From the NCBI GenBank assembly GCA_022865685.1, contig JALHUB010000264.1:1-13518 (forward strand): 13,518 nt of DNA, in the 5' to 3' direction. Positions 6,365 through 13,134 of this stretch are shown here, piece by piece. Source of the stretch: Dehalococcoidia bacterium (lineage in GTDB: Bacteria; Chloroflexota; Dehalococcoidia; DSTF01; JALHUB01). Below the pieces are notes generated by a model. The model was not told the DNA's origin and made no database searches. It saw only the letters and a list, made by a program, of their open reading frames with translations. How positions within the stretch are numbered: position 1 is the stretch's first letter; the number at the start of each line of letters is the position of its first letter. The translations under genes were made by a program, and so were the position numbers.

Positions 6365-9300
6365 ATGAGGACAGCGCGAGCTAGAGCACTTCTGGGAATT
6401 GCGGTCCTGCTGGTGTTGATGGGCGCAGTCGTCGTGGTAGCCGCTCTCCGCGCCCGCAACGACCGAAATGCGCGCGACGCCGTGAGCCCGAGAGACGGCG
6501 TCGTCGCCGCCATGGAGGACGCGCGCAGTCGACTGGCGCGCGAAGCCACGTCGGCGACTGCTGCGCTCGGTTCGCAGGACCCTTCCTCGTTCGTCAATGC
6601 CTATCAGCAGGCGCAGGCAGCCGCAGATGAGGCGTTGGGGCAGGCGCAGAGCGCGCTGACGGGGATCGACAACTCGGACGCCGCGGCCGCTCTTGAGATG
6701 TTCTCCCTCAGCCTGGGTTACCTCCGGCAGGACATGGACACGGCCCTGGGCTCCGCCGCGGGGAGCCAACATACTCCCGTGTCGGCCGGCGACGAGTACG
6801 CCGCGCTGCTTCAGCCCAGGTTCGACCAGGCGCTGATCGAGCTCGACCGGCTGGTCGCGACGCAGAAGGTCCAGCTCGCGGCGGAGCGAGAGGAAGCCAA
6901 TCACGCCTCCAACGTCACTCTCGCCCTGCTCGTCACCTGGAGTGCCATCGCCCTCCTCGCCGGCTCGGCCGTCGTGACGGCCATCATCATCTCAGTGACA
7001 CGTCCCATCGCGGCGCTCCGATTGCGGGTGAGCGAGGCGGCGTCGGGGGACGGCGCGGCGAGCGCGGGCGTCTCCGGCCCGGAGGAAGTGACGGCTCTGG
7101 CGCGGGACTTCGACCGGATGGCGGAGCAGCGCCGGAACGCGGAGAAGGCGCAGCGCGCGAGCGATGAGAGATACCACGCTCTCTTCCAGAGATCCATGGA
7201 CGCAGTCTATCTTCACGACCTGGACGGCAGATTCATCGACGGTAACGCCGCGGCGCTGGAGTTGTTGGGCTGTACTCGAGAGGAACTACTCAGTTCGTCT
7301 GTCATCGACTTCTTCGAGGAGCCGCGGCGCCCGGCGGTCCTGGCGGCGATGAACGACCTCGTCAATGGCAGCCGAGGCGAACTCCGGACGTTCAGGCTAA
7401 AACGCCGGGACGGGCTAACAGCCGACATCGAGGTAGCAGGTTCGCTGGTACGAACCGAAGACGGCGCCACCGTTGTCATAGGGGTGGCGCGCGACGTCTC
7501 CTATCGCGTGCGGGCTGAAGAAGTGCTGCGCGGAAGCGAGGACAAGTACCGCGAGATATTTGAGAGAGTCCAGGACATCTTCTACAGCACGGATGCGCAG
7601 GGCATCATCACAGATATCGGCCCGGCAGTGCGGCGCTGGGGATACACGCCGGAGGAGCTGATCGGGACACAGGTCCTCAACGTCTACCCAGATCCGGAGG
7701 AACGCCAGGGTCTTCTTGGTGAGCTGATGGCGCGCGGAGAGGTAACAGACTACGAAGTCAAGCTGCGCGCCGCTGATGGCAGCGTCAGGTATTCCTCTGT
7801 AGGGTCACATCTCATTCGCGGCCCGAACGGCGAAATGCTCGGCGGGGAAGGCGTCCTCAGGGACATAACCGACCGCAAGAGGGCCGAGGAGGCGCTAAGG
7901 GAGCAGATGCGCCGCGACCCGCTGACCGGCGTCCTGAACCACGCCGCGGTCGTCAACGAGCTGCGCGACCTCATCTCGCGGAGCTCTAACGGAGAGCGAT
8001 GTGCCGTACTGATGAGCGACGTCGACAGCCTGAAGGCCATTAATGACACCTTCGGTCACCCGGTCGGCGACAGCGTGCTCGTCGCCGTTGCGCAGTCGCT
8101 TTCGAGGGACGGTGCGCTGGTGGGACGCTACGGCGGAGACGAGTTCATCGCCGTCCTGACCGGCGCCGGCCGCCCAGAGGCGGAACGCTACAGGAACGAC
8201 GTGATCGAGGCCCTCAAGAAGATCGGTCTCCAGGACCCGCAGACCGGCGCCGGCGTCCCCGTTTTCGTCAGCACCGGAATTGCCATCTGCCCGATCGAGG
8301 CAAACCGGATCGAGGAGTTGATACAACTTTCCGATAGCGGGATGTACTCCGACAAGCGGCGGCGACGCGAGGCGTCCTCCGGCTTGCCTGCGACCCGGCG
8401 CCGCGGCGGCGACGCCGATGCGGCCCGAATAGTGGGCGAGATCGTGCCTTACCTGACGACCACGGGCAACCTTGAAGAGAAGTTGCACCTGGTCGCCCGC
8501 AGGCTCTCGGTCGCCGCCGGCTACGACGCCGTGAGCTTCATGCTGTTTGGCGCCGATCCCGATGCTCCGTCGTCGATGGTCACCTTCGCACGCGGACCGG
8601 AGAAGCTGCTCAAGAAATGGAACAGCGAGGAGCTGAAGACTGCCAAAAAGGGGCCGCGAATAGGGCAGGCGCCCGCGTACCAGCGTCCTCATATCATGCG
8701 GGAGATGGAGCAGCAGCCCCGGTTCTCTGACGCGCAACGCGAGCTAATCCAGAAAGCGGGGCTGAAATCAGCCTTAACCGCCCCGATGCTCTGGCGGAAT
8801 GAGCCCATTGGGATCCTGGGGGTGGCGAGCGAGCGCGAGAACGCGTTCACACCGCACGACGCGCAGGTGCTGAGCGCCGTAGCCACGCAGGTCACCGCAA
8901 TCGTGAGCCTGGAGAACCTCGTCGAGGAGCTTCGGGCGGCAACGGGGCGCATCAGCCTCGCCCACGTCGAGACAGTCATGTTGCTCGCCGCGGCGGCGGA
9001 GGCGCACGATCGCACGACCGGCAAGCACCTCCGCAACGTGCGCACGATCTCGGAGCAAATCGCGCGAGAGATCGGCTATAGCGACGACGACGCCCGTGAG
9101 ATCGGACTGGCCGCCGTCCTCCACGACATGGGCAAGATACGCGTCGCCGATTCCGTCCTCGCAAACACGGGCAGGTTGTCGAGCGAGGAATGGGAGCTTA
9201 TGCAGCATCACGCCGTCTGGGGTGAGCGGTTCCTGGCGGGCCGCTCCGGCTTCGACCTCGCCGCCAAAATCGCCCGCTCTCATCACGAAAGATGGGACGG

Positions 9301-9562
9301 CGGCGGCTATCCGGACGGCCTGAAGGGCGAGGACATCGTCGAAGCGGCGACAATCGTCGCCGTCGCGGACAGCTTCGACGCCATGACCAGCGACCGTCCC
9401 TATAAGCCCGGTCGCTCCTCGGCGGCGGCGATGCAGGAGGTAATGGCCTGCTCCGGCATCCAGTTCAGCCCGAAGGTCGTGCACGCCCTCGTGGAGCTGT
9501 ACAAGCAGAAAAAGCTGCCCCGCCGCCGTCAGCGCCAAATCATCGAGGAGCAGGCCGCCTAG
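6365..9562 (+). CDS. membrane sensor with HAMP-PAS-PAS-GGDEF-GAF-HD-GYP (c-di-GMP synthesis and breakdown)
   Basis: The product is 1065 residues. A membrane helix at 8-28, an Ala-rich external helical region (about 30-182) and a second helix (184-210) are followed by HAMP (about 211-256), PAS (265-380) and PAS (390-505). The GGDEF domain (510-665) keeps RDPLTGVLN (517-525), metal-binding Asp552 in SDVDSLKAIND, GHPVGD and the GGDEF signature (590-594). The product-inhibition RxxD five residues before GGDEF is missing (RDGA). A GAF domain (about 690-850) leads to a full HD-GYP domain (860-1045): GKHLRNV (His888), LHDMGK (His920-Asp921), MQHH, SHHERWDGGGYPDGL and ADSFDAMTSDRPY. It is therefore probably both a diguanylate cyclase and a phosphodiesterase. 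The ATG at 6365 is used; GTG at 6361 hits a stop at once. The ribosome binding site is weak. It appears monocistronic. Confidence 0.95.
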   Translation: MRTARARALLGIAVLLVLMGAVVVVAALRARNDRNARDAVSPRDGVVAAMEDARSRLAREATSATAALGSQDPSSFVNAYQQAQAAADEALGQAQSALTGIDNSDAAAALEMFSLSLGYLRQDMDTALGSAAGSQHTPVSAGDEYAALLQPRFDQALIELDRLVATQKVQLAAEREEANHASNVTLALLVTWSAIALLAGSAVVTAIIISVTRPIAALRLRVSEAASGDGAASAGVSGPEEVTALARDFDRMAEQRRNAEKAQRASDERYHALFQRSMDAVYLHDLDGRFIDGNAAALELLGCTREELLSSSVIDFFEEPRRPAVLAAMNDLVNGSRGELRTFRLKRRDGLTADIEVAGSLVRTEDGATVVIGVARDVSYRVRAEEVLRGSEDKYREIFERVQDIFYSTDAQGIITDIGPAVRRWGYTPEELIGTQVLNVYPDPEERQGLLGELMARGEVTDYEVKLRAADGSVRYSSVGSHLIRGPNGEMLGGEGVLRDITDRKRAEEALREQMRRDPLTGVLNHAAVVNELRDLISRSSNGERCAVLMSDVDSLKAINDTFGHPVGDSVLVAVAQSLSRDGALVGRYGGDEFIAVLTGAGRPEAERYRNDVIEALKKIGLQDPQTGAGVPVFVSTGIAICPIEANRIEELIQLSDSGMYSDKRRRREASSGLPATRRRGGDADAARIVGEIVPYLTTTGNLEEKLHLVARRLSVAAGYDAVSFMLFGADPDAPSSMVTFARGPEKLLKKWNSEELKTAKKGPRIGQAPAYQRPHIMREMEQQPRFSDAQRELIQKAGLKSALTAPMLWRNEPIGILGVASERENAFTPHDAQVLSAVATQVTAIVSLENLVEELRAATGRISLAHVETVMLLAAAAEAHDRTTGKHLRNVRTISEQIAREIGYSDDDAREIGLAAVLHDMGKIRVADSVLANTGRLSSEEWELMQHHAVWGERFLAGRSGFDLAAKIARSHHERWDGGGYPDGLKGEDIVEAATIVAVADSFDAMTSDRPYKPGRSSAAAMQEVMACSGIQFSPKVVHALVELYKQKKLPRRRQRQIIEEQAA

Positions 9563-9637
9563 CAGCCCTTCACCCCCGGGCCACGACTCGGCATCGCGCC
9601 CATGGTTACTTGCCCGTGGCTTCTCGACCGTTCGTCG
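9563..9637. other. convergent intergenic gap
   Basis: These 75 bases separate two genes that converge. GCCACG (9580-9585) and CGTGGC (9615-9620) could pair across a 29-base loop, but no T-run follows on either strand, so no terminator is called. Confidence 0.3.
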
Positions 9638-10141
9638 TTACGCCGCCCTTGATATCCTTTTCTGAAGCCGCTGCAAGAGCTCAGCCAAACGGTCCATCAC
9701 CTCGTTCATGACTTCGGCCGGTTCCGCTTCCATCGATTGGAGCATCCCGTCGCGGTCCTCGACCGTCTGAAAGACGGACCGAGCCGTCACCTTTGTCTTG
9801 CCATCGACATCTTCGAACGTCGCGGTCTCGAGCGATACGTGCCCGGGCATTCCTTCGAATTCGAATGTCTGGACGATCCGGTCCGGAGGCGAGATGTCGT
9901 GGTAAACGCCGTGGAACCAGTAGTCATTCCCGTCGGCATCCCGTGTGTCGATTCGCCAGGTTCCGCCCGGCCTGACGTCCATCTTGTCAACTTCGACTGT
10001 ATATTTCCTCGGGCTCCACCACTGAGTCATCAGACTCGGATCGGTGTACGCCTTGAACACGAGCTCGCGCGGCGCGTCGAAAACGCGCTCGATGACGATC
10101 TCTTGCTTCCCCGGTTCGGCGATCAGCTTGGTTTCTGGCAT
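9638..10141 (-). CDS. AHSA1/SRPBCC-family protein
   Basis: The product is 167 residues with a START-like fold typical of the Activator-of-Hsp90 homology 1 family. The family pattern is clear: ERVFDAPRELVFKAYTDP (18-35), WWSP (41-44), DVRPGGTWRIDTRDADG (55-71), GVYHDISPPDRIVQTFEFEG (78-97) and the final helix EVMNEVMDRLAELLQRL (143-159). Such proteins have a deep hydrophobic pocket and bind small ligands; the ligand is unknown. Start is ATG at 10141 with AAGGAG 8 nt upstream. A TTG at 10168 would add MEEEEGDTT, but that extension simply encodes the ribosome binding site. It lies downstream of the aldehyde dehydrogenase on the same strand, separated by 211 nt, so it probably has its own promoter. 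Confidence 0.9.
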   Translation of the reverse strand: MPETKLIAEPGKQEIVIERVFDAPRELVFKAYTDPSLMTQWWSPRKYTVEVDKMDVRPGGTWRIDTRDADGNDYWFHGVYHDISPPDRIVQTFEFEGMPGHVSLETATFEDVDGKTKVTARSVFQTVEDRDGMLQSMEAEPAEVMNEVMDRLAELLQRLQKRISRAA

Positions 10142-10325
10142 TGTAGTGTCTCCTTCCTCCTCTTCCAACTAATCCCCATGACCAACACATGAGCCTACGT
10201 CTGCGTTGTGCGAAGACCATGAAGCCCCGGGTCTGTCGCATGCAGGAAGTGTGAAGGTCTCCGGGCCGCTATCTATTCGTTGATTTGGAGGCCGGGCACC
10301 TCTAGAGGGTCTCTGGGGGATGCAT

Positions 10326-10348
10326 CGGAGGTTCTCCCTCCGTGTCAA
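10326..10348 (-). promoter_or_regulatory. consensus -35 box with adjoining dyad, between ALDH and AHSA1 genes
   Basis: On the minus strand a perfect TTGACA (10348-10343) is followed directly by the inverted repeat CGGAGG-GAGAA-CCTCCG (10342-10326). No good -10 box follows at 16-19 bp. The dyad lies 11 nt after the aldehyde dehydrogenase stop and has no T-run. It could be an operator for the AHSA1 gene or a weak 3' hairpin for the dehydrogenase. Between here and 10142 I see nothing else supported. Confidence 0.3.
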
Positions 10349-10352
10349 ACCC

Positions 10353-11819
10353 CTACCCGTGGTTGATGTGGACGGCCTTCGTCTCCAGGAACGTCTCCAG
10401 CCCTTCTTCGCCCTGCTCCCGCCCAATGCCGCTCTGTTTGTAGCCGCCGAAGGGCATGTTGCCGATTCCGGCGGTATGGTAGCTGTTCACCCAGACGGTG
10501 CCGGCTTTCACCCCCCTGGCGAACCTCATGACCGTCCGGAGGTCACGTGACCAGACACCGGCCGCCAGCCCGTAAGCGGTGTCATTGGCGATTGCGAGCG
10601 CCTCGTTGAAGTCGTCGAACGTGGCGACGGTGAGCACCGGCCCGAAGATCTCCTCCTGGGCGATGCGCATGTGGTTGTCTACCTCGACGAAGACCGTCGG
10701 CTCGATGAAGAAGCCCTTGTCGTAGGGAGCGCCGGTCAGGCGGTTGCCGCCCTTGACCAGCCGCGCGCCCTCCTGCTTCCCCAGCTCGATGTAGCCTTCG
10801 ACGATCCTTAGCTGCTCTTCCGAGACCACCGGCCCCATGTTCGTCGACGGGTCCAGAGGGTCGCCCACCTTCATGCCGTCGACGAGCGCGAGGAGCTTCT
10901 CCATGAACTCGCCGTGGATGCGACGCTGGAGGAGCAGCCGCGTCCCGGCGTGACACGTCTGGCCGCAGTTCAGGAAGACCGCGGCCTGCGCGCCCGCGAC
11001 CGCGGCGTCGAGGTCGGCGTCGGCGAAGACGACGTTCGCGGACTTGCCTCCCAGCTCCAGTGTTATGCGCCTGACGTTCCCCGCGGCCAGCTCCATGATG
11101 CGGCGCCCGGTGGCGGTGGAGCCCGTGAACGAGACCTTGTCGATGCTCGCGTGCGTGATGAGCTTCTCGCCGATGACACCGGACCTGCCGCTGATGACGT
11201 TGATGACGCCAGCGGGCACGCCGGCCTCACTGAAGATGCGCGCGACCTCGTACGTCGTCGCGCCGGTGTGGATCGACGGCTTGACGACGGCGGTGCAGCC
11301 GGTCGCGAGGACAGCCCCCAGCTTCCACGACAGCAGGGCGAGGGGCCAGTTCCAGGGGATGATCAGCCCGGCAACGCCGACGGGCTCTTTCAACACGACG
11401 CCCAGAGCGCTGGGCGTGGCGTTGCTTATCGCGCGGCCGCGGATGTTGTCCGCCATGCTCGCGTAGGCCTCGAAGGTGTTTATCATGCTGAGCACCTCGA
11501 TGCGCGCCTCCGCGAGCGGCTTGCCGACCTCGCGGCTGAGCAGCGGCGCCAGCGTGTCGATCTCCGACCGTATCCGGGCCACGGCGTCGAGCATGACACG
11601 CGCCCTTCGCTTGGCGCTGGCCGCCCAGGCGCCGTCATCGAACGCCTTGCGGGCCGCGCCGACGGCTGCGTCGAGGTCGCTTTCGGTCGCCATCGGCAGC
11701 GTGGCCACGGGCGACTGGTCGGCGGGATTGAGCCGCTGCATCGTCTCGCCGCCGCTTGGCTGTCGCCATTCGCCGTCGATGAAGAGGTCGTACTTCTTGA
11801 CTTCGGCCTGGGTAGTCAA
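10353..11819 (-). CDS. aldehyde dehydrogenase (NAD(P)+-dependent, ALDH superfamily)
   Basis: The product is 488 residues and oxidises an aldehyde to the acid; substrate is not predictable. Motifs, numbered from the chosen start: IIPWNWPL with Asn157, VVKPS with Lys180, FTGSTATG, LELGGKSANVV with general base Glu255, NCGQTCHAGTR with nucleophile Cys289, EEIFGPV with Glu390, and PFGGYKQSGIGRE. The residue after KPS is Ile183, where NAD-dependent relatives commonly have a Glu that binds the adenine ribose. Start choice: TTG at 11819 has AAGGGAG 8 nt upstream. GTG at 11861 would add 14 residues (502 in total), but it has no ribosome binding site and directly abuts a hairpin repeat, so I prefer the TTG. 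Length is usual for the family. Confidence 0.95.
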   Translation of the reverse strand: MTTQAEVKKYDLFIDGEWRQPSGGETMQRLNPADQSPVATLPMATESDLDAAVGAARKAFDDGAWAASAKRRARVMLDAVARIRSEIDTLAPLLSREVGKPLAEARIEVLSMINTFEAYASMADNIRGRAISNATPSALGVVLKEPVGVAGLIIPWNWPLALLSWKLGAVLATGCTAVVKPSIHTGATTYEVARIFSEAGVPAGVINVISGRSGVIGEKLITHASIDKVSFTGSTATGRRIMELAAGNVRRITLELGGKSANVVFADADLDAAVAGAQAAVFLNCGQTCHAGTRLLLQRRIHGEFMEKLLALVDGMKVGDPLDPSTNMGPVVSEEQLRIVEGYIELGKQEGARLVKGGNRLTGAPYDKGFFIEPTVFVEVDNHMRIAQEEIFGPVLTVATFDDFNEALAIANDTAYGLAAGVWSRDLRTVMRFARGVKAGTVWVNSYHTAGIGNMPFGGYKQSGIGREQGEEGLETFLETKAVHINHG

Positions 11820-11862
11820 CTCGCGCGCTCCCTTCTGCCTGTCGAGGGCGTTCAGAGACACC

Positions 11863-11887
11863 GTAGCCGAGACTTTCCAGTCTCGGC
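11863..11887 (+). repeat. GTAG-headed hairpin, family A copy 3
   Basis: GTAG is at 11863-11866. The stem is GCCGAGACT (11866-11874), loop TTCC, AGTCTCGGC (11879-11887), identical in stem and loop to copy 1. It lies in the predicted 5' leader of the aldehyde dehydrogenase gene, one base upstream of its alternative GTG start. Confidence 0.8.
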
Positions 11888-11900
11888 GTCCAACTCGCGG

Positions 11901-11918
11901 CCGGGCTCGAAAGCCTGG
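11901..11918 (-). repeat. possible degenerate inverted partner of family A hairpin
   Basis: CCGGGCT-CGAA-AGCCTGG forms a 7-bp stem with one G.T pair. Read on the minus strand, AGGCTTTCGAGCC differs by one base from the centre of copy 2 (AGGCTTTCCAGCC). It lacks GTAG. With copy 3 it would make a REPIN-like inverted pair. Confidence 0.3.
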
Positions 11919-11969
11919 GGCCGGCAGGCACGGCCTGAGGCGGTCTCCGACGGAGAGGACGCTAAGACC

Positions 11970-11975
11970 AGTATA
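11970..11975 (-). promoter_or_regulatory. candidate -10 box for the aldehyde dehydrogenase
   Basis: The minus strand reads TATACT (5 of 6 to consensus). CTGACA lies only 7 bp upstream, too close to be its -35, and the correctly spaced hexamer is poor. It may be activator-dependent. The leader would run about 145 nt through the hairpin copy 3. Confidence 0.3.
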
Positions 11976-12037
11976 TCGCGTCTGTCAGACGGCAGGGTGC
12001 GTCGGGCCTCCGCTTCGCGCGCCGAATGTCGATGCGG

Positions 12038-12043
12038 TACAAT
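12038..12043 (+). promoter_or_regulatory. candidate -10 box for the PH-domain gene
   Basis: TACAAT matches 5 of 6 bases and lies 42 bases before the GTG start. The spaced upstream hexamer (TTCGCG, 12014-12019) is a weak -35. Confidence 0.4.
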
Positions 12044-12085
12044 GTGGCCTGATCCGGCGGCGGGCAAGACCAAGGAGGTGTCCTC

Positions 12086-12643
12086 GTGAAGCTACCGTTT
12101 CCTCTGCAGGAATCCGAGAAGGTGCTGCTCATCTGTCGCCGTCACTGGATATACCTCTGGCCGCGGCTCGTGCTCGAAGCGCTCATCGCGGTCCTGCCCG
12201 TCGTGGCGCTGTTCATCGTCCTGCGCTGGGCCGACGCCCTCGACGGCGTGGCCCTGAAGATCGCGGCCGCCGTATCGCTCGTCTGGCTGGCGATCTGGGG
12301 CGTGCGCATGTTCTTCATCAAGTACCGCTACGACAACGACCTCTGGACGATCACCGACCAGCGGATCATCGATTCCTTCCGCTCCAGCCCGTTCAGCCTC
12401 AAGATGACCACCGCCGACCTGATCGACATCGTCGACACGGCGATGGAGCGCTCCGGCATCCTGGCGACGATGCTGAACTACGGCGACATCCGCTGCGAGA
12501 CAGCGGGCGAGCGGCAGGACATCTCGCTGCCGGCCGTGCCGCGCCCGTCGGAGGTGCACGCGCTCATCGACAAGGAGCGTGACCGCGAGCGCCGCAACGT
12601 CTATCGCGGCGACGAAGTTACTCAGTCCACGCCGGTGCAATAG
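12086..12643 (+). CDS. bacterial PH domain membrane protein
   Basis: The product is 185 residues. Two membrane helices (about 26-46 and 53-76) are followed by a bacterial PH-like domain (about 82-160): the segment NDLWTITDQRIID, then TTADLIDIVDT, then ILATMLNYGDIRCETAGE. This is the YdbS-like bPH_2 arrangement, usually of unknown function at the membrane. The GTG start at 12086 is supported by AAGGAGGTG (12072-12080) 5 nt upstream, one of the best ribosome binding sites in the window. The last residues (GDEVTQSTPVQ) lie in a segment that is repeated in frame 141 bp downstream. The gene is divergent from the aldehyde dehydrogenase across 266 bp. Confidence 0.88.
   Translation: MKLPFPLQESEKVLLICRRHWIYLWPRLVLEALIAVLPVVALFIVLRWADALDGVALKIAAAVSLVWLAIWGVRMFFIKYRYDNDLWTITDQRIIDSFRSSPFSLKMTTADLIDIVDTAMERSGILATMLNYGDIRCETAGERQDISLPAVPRPSEVHALIDKERDRERRNVYRGDEVTQSTPVQ
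12606..12639 (+). repeat. 34-bp direct repeat, copy A (3' end of PH-domain gene)
   Basis: These bases match 12747-12780 at 31 of 34 positions. They encode GDEVTQSTP and the following codons before the stop. Confidence 0.85.
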
Positions 12644-12746
12644 CAAATGTTCTCCGAACTTGGAGCCTACGTTGTCCTCTGGAAACGGACGGTCGTCGGG
12701 ACCAATCGATGCCGCGTCCTTTAGGGCGCGGTGTAGAAGAACATCT

Positions 12747-12780
12747 GCGGCGACGAAGTCACTCAGTCCACGCCGGCACA
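12747..12780 (+). repeat. 34-bp direct repeat, copy B (gene-tail relic)
   Basis: This copy is offset by exactly 141 bp, so it keeps the reading frame of the PH-domain gene: GDEVTQSTPAQPAD then TGA, with stops upstream in that frame (12641, 12722, 12734). It looks like a relic of a duplicated 3' end. The surrounding 12644-12867 region has no credible gene. Confidence 0.75.
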
Positions 12781-12789
12781 GCCCGCCGA

Positions 12790-12819
12790 TTGACGGGGCG
12801 AGTCGTCTCCTTCTAGACT
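12790..12819 (+). promoter_or_regulatory. predicted promoter of the (4Fe-4S) protein gene
   Basis: TTGACG (12790-12795, 5 of 6) and TAGACT (12814-12819, 4 of 6) are 18 bp apart. The leader to the ATG at 12868 would be about 42 nt. Confidence 0.5.
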
Positions 12820-12867
12820 TGAATCGAAAGGCGTGCCCACTTGCAGAAACCATCGCAGGAACGTCGC

Positions 12868-13098
12868 ATGGGCGAATTGATTCGCGAATACACGAACGGC
12901 GAGATAACAATCGTCTGGCAGCCGGACCTGTGCATACATTCCACCTGCTGCTTCGTCGACCTGCCGGAGGTGTTCGACCCGGAGAAGCGCCCCTGGGTGA
13001 ACCCCCACGGCGCGAGCACGGACAAGATCATCGCCCAGGTCGAGAGATGCCCTTCCGGCGCCCTCTCGTATCGCTGGAATAAGCGGGAAGACGGGTAG
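12868..13098 (+). CDS. divergent (4Fe-4S) mono-cluster protein, YjdI-like
   Basis: The product is 76 residues, the usual size of the Fer4_19 family. It shows the family pattern: a start resembling EYTNGEITIVW, then CIHSTCCF (22-29), RPWVNP (41-46) and CPSGAL (61-66). Cysteines are 22, 27, 28 and 61. Cys22, Cys28 and Cys61 align with the usual C-x5-C and CPSGA positions; Cys27 is an extra neighbour that could be the fourth ligand. It probably carries electrons, partner unknown. ATG at 12868 has AGGA 7 nt upstream and gives the family length. TTG at 12841 would add nine polar residues with poorer support. The thioesterase gene begins 36 nt after the stop, so the two may share a transcript. Confidence 0.88.
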   Translation: MGELIREYTNGEITIVWQPDLCIHSTCCFVDLPEVFDPEKRPWVNPHGASTDKIIAQVERCPSGALSYRWNKREDG

Positions 13099-13134
13099 CG
13101 AGACACCGTCTCATCGCGAAAAGGACGACGCGAC

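Noticed and set aside
10142..10168. TTG start adding MEEEEGDTT to the AHSA1 protein
   Set aside because: The acidic codons are the purine-rich ribosome binding site of the ATG at 10141.
11476..12582. Plus-strand open frame across the ALDH/PH boundary
   Set aside because: It overlaps two well-supported genes and the divergent intergenic region, and its Arg/Ala-rich translation has no domain.
12648..12725. 25-codon frame starting ATG after the PH-domain gene
   Set aside because: There is no ribosome binding site, it is very short, and it lies within the decayed duplicate region.
12092..12910. Minus-strand open frame opposite the PH-domain gene
   Set aside because: It is antisense to a clear membrane/PH protein with a strong ribosome binding site, and no family motifs are seen in it.
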